Positions 1 through 5,889 of a stretch of DNA of 5,889 nucleotides are shown here, piece after piece. Under the pieces are notes generated by a model. The model did not search any database. It was not told the origin of the DNA and saw only the letters and a list, made by a program, of their open reading frames with translations. Source of the DNA: G963674505 sp964575975 (GTDB lineage Bacteria > Desulfobacterota > Desulfobacteria > Desulfobacterales > SKZT01); NCBI GenBank assembly GCA_964575975.1, contig CAZNTU010000310.1, positions 1 through 5,889 of the forward strand, read 5' to 3'. Position 1 is the stretch's first letter, and each line of letters begins with the position of its first letter. The position numbers were made by a program, and so were the translations under genes.

Positions 1-1213
1 CGACATATTCCCTGGAGGATTCGCTCAACGGTTCCGACTTCAAGGAGCGCAACACCATGTTCAAGTTGCCCAAAAAATTGCCCACCTGGTGGTTCACCTT
101 GGAGGACGCGGTCCCTAAGATAGCGAGGTTTTTCTTGTGGGCAAGTTCCTCCGTGATTTTCTTCTCGTTGGCGATCATTCGTTTCAGGGAATCGACCATG
201 GTATTGAACGCGCGGGCCAATTCTCCGATTTCGTCCTTCGACGCGACGGAAACCCCTTGTTCGAGATCGCCGGCGCTTATCCGCCGAGCCTGCAATGTCA
301 GTCGCCGAATCGGCTCCATGGTCCAATTGAACCAGCGCCAATACAAAAGCGCGGAGAATATGCAGACGAACAGAGTTATGGCCGCCGCAGCCGACAAGCT
401 TTTGTAAAAATGGCCGTGGATCTCGGAAATGCGCTGGTACAGCAGTACGGTCCAGGCCAGTTCGGGAATGTGCATGCCGATTTTGTAGAAGGTCCTGCCG
501 TCGTGTGTTTCGCGCCATTCCACCGGCTTCGGGGCTTTGCGGATTTTTTCCAGGATGTCCGGCTTCGCTCCCAGGGACAAGGAGACGACACGGTCCATCT
601 CCACGTGTCCGATATAGCGGCCGGTCGCGTCCAATATGCCGACACGCCCCGTTTTCCCGATGGCGATATCGTCCAGGACATCCCAAAGTTTCTTCAGGCT
701 CAGTTGTCCGACCAGGATCGAGGAGGTCTTCCCCAGGTGTCTCAGAGGCACGGCGATATTCATGAAAGGAAGCCCGTTGTCGCCGAAGCGCACCGACGAA
801 ACCGCCGTTTCGCCGGCCAGCAGGCGTTCCCGACAGTTTTCGCCGAACCCTTCGAAAGGCGAGCCTTCTTCGTCGTCGCCGACCAGCTTTACCCACTCCG
901 GAGAATAGAGGGCCAGGAACGAAAAGCGCTTCTCCCTGTGACGGAAAGCCCGCATGGCCATCAGTCTTCCCCATTCGTCGAGCTTTGTCGCCTCGATTAC
1001 GCCCGCCAAAGCCTCCAGGTTCACGACCGCTTCCGCCGCGAAGAATCGTATCTCGAAGGCCGCGACCTTCACGATGTTTTCGTAGTCCTGCCGGATCGTC
1101 CTTTCGAGATGGACGTAGTTCGACCATAAAAGGGCCGCGCTCGCCGAGAGGAGGGAAAGAACCAGGATGGGCAGCCCGAAGAAAAGAAACCTGTAGACCA
1201 GCTTGTTCGTCAT
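1..1213 (-). CDS. Sensor histidine kinase with periplasmic Cache-like domain (C-terminus cut by window edge)
   Basis: Inner-membrane sensor kinase, probably the partner of the response regulator two genes upstream. I translated 404 codons with no stop. In order: a TM segment at about residues 7-30; a periplasmic region at 31-270 with a Cache-type signature at 183-203 (IGKTGRVGILDATGRYIGH); a second TM at about 274-296; a HAMP domain at about 297-349 (EPIRRLT, then DEIGELARAFNTMVDSL); and an H-box at 361-390 with H375 as likely phospho-acceptor. The H-box reads NHQVGN where NtrB-like kinases usually have HEINN. The ATP-binding domain lies beyond the window. The ATG at 1213 is 12 nt after the receptor stop, in the same frame, with no good Shine-Dalgarno sequence, so translation may depend on coupling to the receptor. 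The class is well supported; the ligand is unknown. Confidence 0.9.
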   Translation of the reverse strand, partial: MTNKLVYRFLFFGLPILVLSLLSASAALLWSNYVHLERTIRQDYENIVKVAAFEIRFFAAEAVVNLEALAGVIEATKLDEWGRLMAMRAFRHREKRFSFLALYSPEWVKLVGDDEEGSPFEGFGENCRERLLAGETAVSSVRFGDNGLPFMNIAVPLRHLGKTSSILVGQLSLKKLWDVLDDIAIGKTGRVGILDATGRYIGHVEMDRVVSLSLGAKPDILEKIRKAPKPVEWRETHDGRTFYKIGMHIPELAWTVLLYQRISEIHGHFYKSLSAAAAITLFVCIFSALLYWRWFNWTMEPIRRLTLQARRISAGDLEQGVSVASKDEIGELARAFNTMVDSLKRMIANEKKITEELAHKKNLAILGTASSKVNHQVGNFLGNLNMVLRSLKSEPLSESSREYV

Positions 1214-1225
1214 CCGTCGCCGATG

Positions 1226-3082
1226 TCAGTATTCGAGAACGATTCCGCCCTCGAACCATCTGTCGGGCTGGGGGAACACCTCGCGATAGAGATAGTCGGA
1301 GTTCGTCAGGTTGTAGATCGCGCCGAACAGGCTTGCCTTGCCGTATCTTTCCGGGATCGGAAGTTTGAGTTTGGCCAGATAGTCGAAAACGAACCTCTTG
1401 TCCCTCGTTTCGTCGAACGAGGAGTTGTGGTCGATGTATTTCCCGACAAGGGTATGGCTCGTCCACGAGTTCGCGTAGACGGCCGAAACGTGCAGAATCG
1501 TTTTCGGGATGTCCTCGATCTCCTCGCCCGTGCGGTCGTCGGTCGCGTCAACGAAGGTCGCCCCGAAGGACGCCTTCAACCCCCATGCGAAGAGGGCCGT
1601 GACGATCGCCTCGCCTCCCTTGCGCGTCGCCCGTTCGATGTTTTGGTATCGAAACGAGTCGAAGTCGAATACGATGAGATCCTCCACGTCGGCCCTGAAG
1701 GCGTTCGCTTCGAAAGCCAGGAACGCAAGCGGCGCGTATTCGACGCCGACTTGGTAGTTGACGGCCGTCTCGGGTTCCAGATCGGGGTTGCCGTACGTCG
1801 GGTCGTGGAGCCAAGAGGCGGGCGGCGCGGAAAAACCTTTCGCGACCCGGCCCCGCAAAAGGACGCCGTATTTCGGAAAGCGGTAGGCCAAGCCGACGGA
1901 CGGGCTGGTTTCCCCTCCGAAATCGCGGTTGTCGTCGTGGCGAATCCCCGCGTCCACCGTCAGGTTTTTCCAGGTGTAGGCGTCGTTGACGTAAACGGCC
2001 GTGTTTCGCGTGTCGTAGTCCCGGTCGTAGGCGAACCAGTCGTAGGTTCCCCAGTCCTGCTCGAACCCCGCGCTCAACGTGTTCTTCTCCCCCGACTCCC
2101 AGGAGAACCTGGCCCCGATTCCCCAGACTTCGTCGTCGTAGTCGTTGTAGATCGCCCGGAAGGCGGGATACACGTCCTCCACCTTGATGTCGTACTCGCT
2201 GTGCCGGCCCTCCAGCGAAATCAGCATGTCATCGCGGGGCGACGTCTCGAAGAGGATTCTCTGGTACGTCCGCTCCTGGTCCGCTTCGTCCCAGAATGCC
2301 GGATAGTTGACGACGGGGTCGGACAATTCGGAGCGGGTCCGGCTGAAAGCGAAATCGAGCCGGTTCGACGGGTTTAACGCGTAGTCCAGTTTGGCGTAGG
2401 AGGAATTCTTGCTATAGTCGGTGCGCGGGTCGAACCCGTCGCTCTCGTCGCGGCTGTACGACGCCAGGATTCCCAAGTCCGACATTGCGGCGGAGACGGT
2501 CCCCCGGGCCTTAAACGTCTCGAACTCGCCGTAGGAGGCCTGCAGATCGGCGGAAAAGGCCTTTTTCGGGTCCGGCCTGCGCGTGACGATGTTGATCACG
2601 CCTCCCAGAGCGGACCCCCAGGCGGACGACGCCGCCCCCTTGTAGACCTCCACCCGCTCGATGGTCTCGACGGAGATCATGGACAAGTCGGTCAGAGGAT
2701 TGTCCAGCTGGTTCAAAGGAACGCCGTCCTGGTAGACCGCCGTGTGACGGACCTCGGCCCCTTGAATCGAGGCCACGGAAAACGAGCCCTGCCCGTTTCT
2801 GGAATCGATGTAGATTCCGGGGAAATATTGGAGCGCCTGCCCCAGATCCGAGACGGGCAGGCTTTGCAGTTCCTCCCGGGTTATAACCGTCACGTTCGCG
2901 GAAACCTTGTCTTTCGGCATGGCGGTCCTTTGGGCGGTGACGACGATCTCGTCCTGGGTTTGAACTTCCGCCGAACTCTGAGCGCGGCAGGGAGAAACCA
3001 AAGGGGAAAAGGCGGGCCATGTCGCCAGCAGAAACAGAAAAACCGCGCAGGAAGAAGCTCGGGAGAGCGTTCGCTCGTTCAT
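1226..3082 (-). CDS. TonB-dependent outer-membrane receptor, BtuB-like size and architecture
   Basis: Outer-membrane beta-barrel that imports a scarce ligand using TonB energy. The 618-residue protein has an N-terminal signal peptide (hydrophobic core about 12-22, likely cleavage after CRA at 34), a TonB box DEIVVTAQR at 44-52, and a plug at about 55-168. The plug includes LGQALQYFPGIYID, VYQDGVPLN and the typical end IERVEVYKGA...SAWGSALGGVINIVTRR. The barrel runs to an aromatic C-terminal Tyr, with the common NLTNSDY motif at 591-597. Length is close to E. coli BtuB (614). Asp-rich stretches at 211-223, 314-318 and 352-357 could be loops; BtuB uses Asp-rich loops to bind calcium, but that parallel is inference. 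The ATG overlaps the regulator stop (ATGA), and a GGAG lies 8 nt upstream. Cargo cannot be named: cobalamin-like compounds, siderophores and other metal complexes all remain possible. Confidence 0.93.
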   Translation of the reverse strand: MNERTLSRASSCAVFLFLLATWPAFSPLVSPCRAQSSAEVQTQDEIVVTAQRTAMPKDKVSANVTVITREELQSLPVSDLGQALQYFPGIYIDSRNGQGSFSVASIQGAEVRHTAVYQDGVPLNQLDNPLTDLSMISVETIERVEVYKGAASSAWGSALGGVINIVTRRPDPKKAFSADLQASYGEFETFKARGTVSAAMSDLGILASYSRDESDGFDPRTDYSKNSSYAKLDYALNPSNRLDFAFSRTRSELSDPVVNYPAFWDEADQERTYQRILFETSPRDDMLISLEGRHSEYDIKVEDVYPAFRAIYNDYDDEVWGIGARFSWESGEKNTLSAGFEQDWGTYDWFAYDRDYDTRNTAVYVNDAYTWKNLTVDAGIRHDDNRDFGGETSPSVGLAYRFPKYGVLLRGRVAKGFSAPPASWLHDPTYGNPDLEPETAVNYQVGVEYAPLAFLAFEANAFRADVEDLIVFDFDSFRYQNIERATRKGGEAIVTALFAWGLKASFGATFVDATDDRTGEEIEDIPKTILHVSAVYANSWTSHTLVGKYIDHNSSFDETRDKRFVFDYLAKLKLPIPERYGKASLFGAIYNLTNSDYLYREVFPQPDRWFEGGIVLEY

Positions 3083-4440
3083 TCGTCTTTCTCCAATCCG
3101 TATCGTTTGATTTTTTCGTGAAGGGTTTTTCGGCTGATGCCCAGGAGTTCGGCCGCTTCTTTTTTAACGTGTCCGCATCGTTCCAGGGCGAGTTTGACGT
3201 GGAATTTTTCGATTTCCTGAAGATTGAAGCTTGGGGGGAATTCGTGCCGGCATTTTCCGGAAAAGAGATGGTCCGCCCTGATCGTGTCGCCCTCGCAATA
3301 AAGGAAAGCGCCTTTCACGGCGTGTCTCAGTTCTCTCACGTTTCCAGGCCAGTCGTAGGATGCCATTGCGAGGAGGGCTTCGTCCGAAAAGCCTTTTATG
3401 TCCCGGTGGTACCTGGACTTGAAACGGTCCAGGAAAAAGGTCGCGATCGAAGGGATGTCTTCTTTTCTCTCGCGAAGCGGCGCTATGTGTATCCGCGCGA
3501 CCTTGAGCCGATAGAAAAGGTCCTCCCTGAAACGGCCCTTATTTATCTCTTCTTCGAGAAATTTGTTGGTGGCGGCTACGAGCCTGAAATCGGTCATCCT
3601 GTCGTAAGTTCCGCCAATGGACTTGAACTCTTTGTATTCCAGGACCCGCAGAAGTTTTTTTTGCAGTTCCGGAGACGCCTCCGCGATTTCGTCGAGAAAC
3701 AGGGTCCCGCCGTTTACCGCCTCGAAAGCCCCGACCCGTTTCGCGATCGCACCGGTGAAAGAGCCCTTTTCATGTCCGAAAAGCTCGCTGTGCATAGTGT
3801 CCGAAGGTTCGCTGCAACTGCAATTGAGGCAATAGAAGACTTTTTCCTTCCTGGCGCTGAGGGCGTGGACTTCATGAGCCGCAAGCTCCTTGCCGGTCCC
3901 CGTTTCGCCGGTTATCAGGACGTCCATGTCCATCGCGGCCACTTTCGAGATGGTGTGCCGGACCGCTCTGATGGATTCCGAATTTCCGACAATGGGCGGA
4001 TACTTCAGTCCTTTATGGAATTCGGCGTCCAGTCGGTATTTTTTCGCGTCCTTTTGCGCGCGGTTCAGTTTCAGAGCTTCCCGGACGGCTGTCCAGAGAA
4101 GGTCGGCGCTGTCTTCGGTCAGCGGTTTTTTGAAATAGTGGTAGGCGCCTTCTCTAATGGCGTTCACGGCCTTTTCCACCGTGCCGTAGGCGGTCAGGAG
4201 AATGACGGGAACGTCGGGGAAATTGTTCCGTATCGTCGCGGAAAGCACGATTCCCGCGTCTTGGTCGGGCTCGAACACCACGTCGGATATGGCGAGGGAT
4301 ACATCGTCCCTGTCGAGGATTTCCAGCGCGTCCTTCGGGGAATATGCCGGGATAAATTGGTAGGCTCGGGCTTCCGGCATGGAGAGAAAGAGCTTTATGA
4401 AATTCCTGTCGTCGTCTACGATCAATATTTTCGGTTTCAT
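3079..4440 (-). CDS. Sigma-54-dependent response regulator, NtrC family (receiver, AAA+, Fis HTH)
   Basis: Cytoplasmic transcription activator that, when phosphorylated, remodels sigma-54 RNA polymerase using ATP. The 453-residue protein is complete. The receiver (1-120) has acidic D9-D11, phospho-acceptor D53, T83 and K105. The AAA+ domain (about 148-375) has Walker A GETGTGKE (178-185), the sigma-54 loop as GSFTGA (226-231) in place of GAFTGA, Walker B GGTLFLDE (244-251), the arginine region RFREDLFYR (303-311) and WPGNVREL (364-371). A Fis-type helix-turn-helix ends the protein (VKKEAAELLGISRKTLHEKIKRYGL, residues 425-449, given here as its recognisable core). Oddities are a longer loop after D53 (DVVFEPDQDAG) and a cysteine cluster C204/C207/C209. 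An in-frame TAG 9 nt upstream of the ATG fixes the start. It heads the operon with the receptor and kinase and is probably the kinase's partner. Confidence 0.96.
   Translation of the reverse strand: MKPKILIVDDDRNFIKLFLSMPEARAYQFIPAYSPKDALEILDRDDVSLAISDVVFEPDQDAGIVLSATIRNNFPDVPVILLTAYGTVEKAVNAIREGAYHYFKKPLTEDSADLLWTAVREALKLNRAQKDAKKYRLDAEFHKGLKYPPIVGNSESIRAVRHTISKVAAMDMDVLITGETGTGKELAAHEVHALSARKEKVFYCLNCSCSEPSDTMHSELFGHEKGSFTGAIAKRVGAFEAVNGGTLFLDEIAEASPELQKKLLRVLEYKEFKSIGGTYDRMTDFRLVAATNKFLEEEINKGRFREDLFYRLKVARIHIAPLRERKEDIPSIATFFLDRFKSRYHRDIKGFSDEALLAMASYDWPGNVRELRHAVKGAFLYCEGDTIRADHLFSGKCRHEFPPSFNLQEIEKFHVKLALERCGHVKKEAAELLGISRKTLHEKIKRYGLEKDE
3091..3094 (-). promoter_or_regulatory. Shine-Dalgarno GGAG for the receptor gene
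   Basis: GGAG lies 8 nt before the receptor ATG at 3082, inside the last codons of the regulator gene. It supports this start and, with the ATGA overlap, suggests that the receptor is translated both by its own ribosome site and by coupling. Confidence 0.6.
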
Positions 4441-4525
4441 CCGCCGCTATATACCTCTTCAGCGCAAGTATTCCAGCATCATCATCCGAACGGCGAGGTT
4501 CGCACTGGTCCGTTAAAAGCGGTCA

Positions 4526-4554
4526 ATCATAGAAGGTGGCGCGAAAAAAATCAA
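4526..4554 (-). promoter_or_regulatory. Candidate sigma-70-type promoter of the regulator-receptor-kinase operon
   Basis: On the minus strand TTGATT (-35, 4549-4554; four of six consensus matches) and TATGAT (-10, 4526-4531; five of six) are separated by 17 nt. Transcription would start near 4519, leaving a leader of about 80 nt before the ATG at 4440. The position and spacing are good, but the -35 is imperfect and overlaps a weak hairpin/T-run. If this is right, the operon is transcribed by housekeeping polymerase and the regulator's sigma-54 targets lie elsewhere. Confidence 0.45.
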
Positions 4555-4580
4555 ACCGAAAGTCGAACTGAACTTGGTTT
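4544..4580 (-). terminator. Weak terminator-like hairpin with T-run upstream of the operon promoter
   Basis: On the minus strand AAACC and AAGT pair with ACTT and GGTTT, with an 8-nt loop and a 2-nt bulge, followed by GA and seven T residues (4550-4544). The stem is AT-rich and therefore weak. It could be a second terminator insulating the operon from upstream transcription, or chance in an AT-rich promoter region. Confidence 0.3.
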
Positions 4581-4678
4581 ATTTAATCAAGCCGCCTGAA
4601 TCGTCAAGGAAATCCCGGCGCTCCTTGGTTTGGGGTCTGCAAGAAGGTTATATAGAGGCTTTAGGCGTCCCGAGCCGA

Positions 4679-4696
4679 ATGGGAATCATGGGAATC
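4679..4696. repeat. Two perfect tandem copies of a 9-bp unit, ATGGGAATC
   Basis: Plus-strand positions 4679-4687 and 4688-4696 are identical. A second 9-bp repeat set begins 6 nt further on. The two units share the pattern T[G/C]GGA at the same register within the unit. The function is unknown; they are non-coding as far as I can tell. Confidence 0.8.
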
Positions 4697-4702
4697 TTGT
4701 AT

Positions 4703-4729
4703 GTCGGACAGGTCGGACGAGTCGGACGA
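4703..4729. repeat. Three tandem copies of a 9-bp unit, GTCGGACGA
   Basis: Plus-strand copies are at 4703-4711 (GTCGGACAG, two differences at its end), 4712-4720 and 4721-4729 (both GTCGGACGA). The array sits 8 nt past the radical SAM terminator's T-rich tail. Short tandem repeats of this kind can arise by slippage and may vary in copy number between strains. Confidence 0.85.
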
Positions 4730-4737
4730 GGGTTCCG

Positions 4738-4779
4738 AAAATACAGGCGCCGGCCGCAACCCTCCCTGCTGCCAGCGCC
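4738..4779 (-). terminator. Intrinsic terminator of the radical SAM gene
   Basis: On the minus strand a 13-nt arm (4779-4767) pairs with 4758-4746 with one A/G mismatch and one G-T wobble, enclosing an 8-nt loop GGGAGGGT. It is followed by TGTATTTT (4745-4738). The hairpin begins 27 nt after the radical SAM stop. The stem is very GC-rich; the T-run is short and interrupted, so strength is uncertain, but position and geometry fit rho-independent termination. Confidence 0.65.
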
Positions 4780-4806
4780 GAATCGCGGCCGAGCGCGTTC
4801 TCTATT

Positions 4807-5889
4807 TTACGCGGCCTCGGCCAAACGGTTTTCCAGAAACCGGCGTCCCTTTTGCCTGACGTATTCTTCGACCTGCATTTTGAACGCCTCGTAGTTGCAA
4901 TCGACGCCGCCGAAGTCGCCTTTCCTGGTCAGGGCCTGGAGGCGGCACCCTCCCTGGCACAGGGGGAGCAGCTCGCACGAAAGGCATTTTTCCGGAAGCC
5001 TTCTTTCGATCAGCTGGGACTCCCTGACGAAATCGACGCCGGATTTCACGTGCCCGTAGGACATTTCCCCGCTCTGGAGCGAAGGACAGGGAATGATGGA
5101 CCCGTCGGCGTCGAAGACCATCTGGGACCTGAAATCGGCCATGCACGCCGCTCGGGGCGGATGTTCGCAGACCGGCAGACCGCGCGCCGCCGCCTCCCGG
5201 TACAGGGACAACTGGATTTCCGGCCTGTCGAAACCGGACGTGAACCGGTTGTCGGTCCTTCGGGGAAGAATGGGCGTGAAGGCGATGTCTTCTATGGACA
5301 CGCCCTCCTCGGCCAACCGGTCCAGCATGCGGGGGATTTGTCGATAGTCCTCCGCTGCGGAATCGTACTGGCATTCGACGGACACCGGTACGAGACCGGA
5401 AATCCGCTTGAGGTTTTCGAGAATCGAGGAATAGGAGCCTTTCCCCGAAGAGAACGGGCGCAACCGGTCGTGAACCTCTCCGGGTCCCGCCAAACTGACC
5501 TTTATCGAAGAAAGTCCGGCGTCCGAAAGCCTTTTCACGACGTCCGGCGAAAGAAGAGTGCCGTTGGTCGTTATGGAAAACCGGTATTCGATTCCCTTGC
5601 CGTCGCAGAAATAGAACCGGCGGGAAGCGCTCTCCGCGATTACTTGCGGATTCAGCAACGGCTCTCCGCCGAGATAGTTGTCCACCACCAGCGAAGGCCC
5701 CTTCTCGCGGACGAACCCGATGTAGAAGCGGTCCATCGCCAGGGCCGTCTCCGGGGTCATGTGCGAGGCTTCCCGCTCGAGGACGCAGTAGCGGCACGCG
5801 AGGTTGCATCTTCTTGTGACAAGGACCTTGGACTTGATCGTGGAATAATCGTGGACGTGCTGTTTTTTCCAAAGATCGAAAAGCGCGAT
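4807..5889 (-). CDS. Radical SAM/SPASM domain protein (N-terminus beyond window)
   Basis: Enzyme that cleaves S-adenosylmethionine at a [4Fe-4S] cluster to start radical chemistry; SPASM members typically modify peptides or proteins (RiPP maturases, sulfatase maturases). The frame is open to the window edge, giving 360 visible codons. Counting from the edge: cluster motif CNLACRYC at 28-35, GGEP at 74-77 (SAM binding), and TTNGT near 107-111. The SPASM set is complete: C249 and C268 fit CX13GX4C, then C302, C305, C311, C315 (CX2CX5CX3C), and C331. C241 is an extra nearby cysteine. The first internal ATG, at 5760, lies after the cluster motif, so it cannot be the true start. The gene ends 27 nt before a terminator. 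No precursor peptide or sulfatase is visible, so the substrate cannot be named. Confidence 0.93.
   Translation of the reverse strand: MALFDLWKKQHVHDYSTIKSKVLVTRRCNLACRYCVLEREASHMTPETALAMDRFYIGFVREKGPSLVVDNYLGGEPLLNPQVIAESASRRFYFCDGKGIEYRFSITTNGTLLSPDVVKRLSDAGLSSIKVSLAGPGEVHDRLRPFSSGKGSYSSILENLKRISGLVPVSVECQYDSAAEDYRQIPRMLDRLAEEGVSIEDIAFTPILPRRTDNRFTSGFDRPEIQLSLYREAAARGLPVCEHPPRAACMADFRSQMVFDADGSIIPCPSLQSGEMSYGHVKSGVDFVRESQLIERRLPEKCLSCELLPLCQGGCRLQALTRKGDFGGVDCNYEAFKMQVEEYVRQKGRRFLENRLAEAA

Larger units (their letters stand above)
4441..4806. other. Intergenic region between the radical SAM gene and the regulator operon
   Basis: These 366 nt hold no convincing gene on either strand. From the radical SAM side they contain a GC-rich terminator, three copies of a 9-bp repeat, two copies of another 9-bp repeat, an AT-richer stretch with a weak hairpin and T-run, and a sigma-70-like promoter leading into the regulator. 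An 8-bp direct repeat CTTGGTTT (4573-4580 and 4624-4631, plus strand) is also present and could be an operator or chance. I see no cobalamin riboswitch consensus and no -24/-12 promoter with correct spacing. Confidence 0.75.

Noticed and set aside
137..1129. A 330-codon open frame on the plus strand
   Set aside because: It is antisense to the sensor kinase, which translates cleanly with TM, Cache-like, HAMP and H-box features.
1211..1228. Stop-codon read-through fusing receptor and kinase, since both are in the same frame with only TGA and four codons between
   Set aside because: The receptor ends at a normal aromatic barrel terminus in the outer membrane and the kinase starts with an inner-membrane TM helix, so a fusion makes no structural sense. 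The frame match has a one-in-three chance.
1223..2377. A 384-codon open frame on the plus strand
   Set aside because: It is antisense to the receptor barrel, with low-complexity Val/Arg-rich product and no domain. It is a shadow of the receptor gene.
4464..4475. Minus-strand TGGAATACTTGC as a sigma-54 -24/-12 promoter
   Set aside because: The GG and GC elements are about three bases too close, and sigma-54 promoters tolerate little change in that spacing.
4459..4485. Mini-ORF MMMLEYLR ahead of the regulator as a leader peptide
   Set aside because: There are only eight codons, no clear ribosome site, no run of regulatory codons and no attenuator hairpin between it and the regulator start.
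3019..4599. A 526-codon open frame on the plus strand
   Set aside because: It lies opposite the regulator gene, which has every motif of its family. The antisense product shows no recognisable domain, and long antisense frames are common opposite GC-rich genes.
4581..4607. Minus-strand TTGACG...TTAAAT as an alternative promoter
   Set aside because: The spacer is only 15 nt and the -10 is a weaker match than TATGAT at 4526-4531. It also lies upstream of a terminator-like hairpin. It is not excluded as a minor start.
4574..4894. A 106-codon plus-strand frame across the intergenic region
   Set aside because: It runs through the 9-bp repeats and terminator and 88 nt into the radical SAM gene in antisense. 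The product is basic and repeat-derived, with no good ribosome site seen.
4807..5760. Start of the radical SAM gene at the ATG at 5760
   Set aside because: It would omit the CxxxCxxC cluster motif, which is in the same open frame just upstream, so the gene must start beyond the window.
4802..5872. A 356-codon minus-strand frame overlapping the radical SAM gene
   Set aside because: It is in a different frame from the radical SAM coding sequence and gives an Arg/Pro-rich product with no motif.

Overview
The window holds four genes, all on the minus strand, with both end genes cut by the window edges. A TonB-dependent outer-membrane receptor and a sigma-54-activating response regulator indicate a Gram-negative bacterium with moderately high GC. 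The sequence does not fix the phylum. Desulfobacterota or the PVC group (Kiritimatiellota/Lentisphaerae) would both fit a SPASM radical SAM enzyme, an NtrC-type regulator and short 9-bp tandem repeats, but this is a guess.

Reading in the direction of transcription (right to left): (1) 5889-4807 is the C-terminal part of a radical SAM/SPASM enzyme with its CxxxCxxC cluster motif just inside the window and a full set of SPASM cysteines. (2) 4806-4441 is an intergenic region with a GC-rich intrinsic terminator for the radical SAM gene, two different sets of 9-bp tandem repeats, a weaker hairpin with a T-run, and a sigma-70-like promoter. (3) 4440-3079 is a complete NtrC-family response regulator (receiver, AAA+, Fis-type HTH). 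(4) 3082-1226 is a complete BtuB-sized TonB-dependent receptor overlapping the regulator by 4 nt (ATGA). (5) 1213-1 is the N-terminal two-thirds or so of a sensor histidine kinase (TM, Cache-like periplasmic sensor, TM, HAMP, H-box), starting 12 nt after the receptor stop.

The last three genes look like one operon: regulator, receptor, kinase. The kinase and regulator are presumably a cognate pair, and the receptor is built into the same transcript between them. The simplest inference is that the kinase senses a periplasmic ligand related to the receptor's cargo and that the regulator drives sigma-54 promoters elsewhere; no -24/-12 promoter is visible here. The cargo is unknown. The radical SAM gene is separated by a terminator and 366 nt, so it is probably an independent unit, and no precursor peptide gene is visible in this window.

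The points most worth following are the receptor sandwiched inside a two-component operon, an unusual CxxCxC cysteine cluster in the regulator's AAA+ domain, an enlarged loop after its phospho-acceptor Asp, and the 9-bp tandem repeats. I saw nothing that clearly amounts to an undescribed system.
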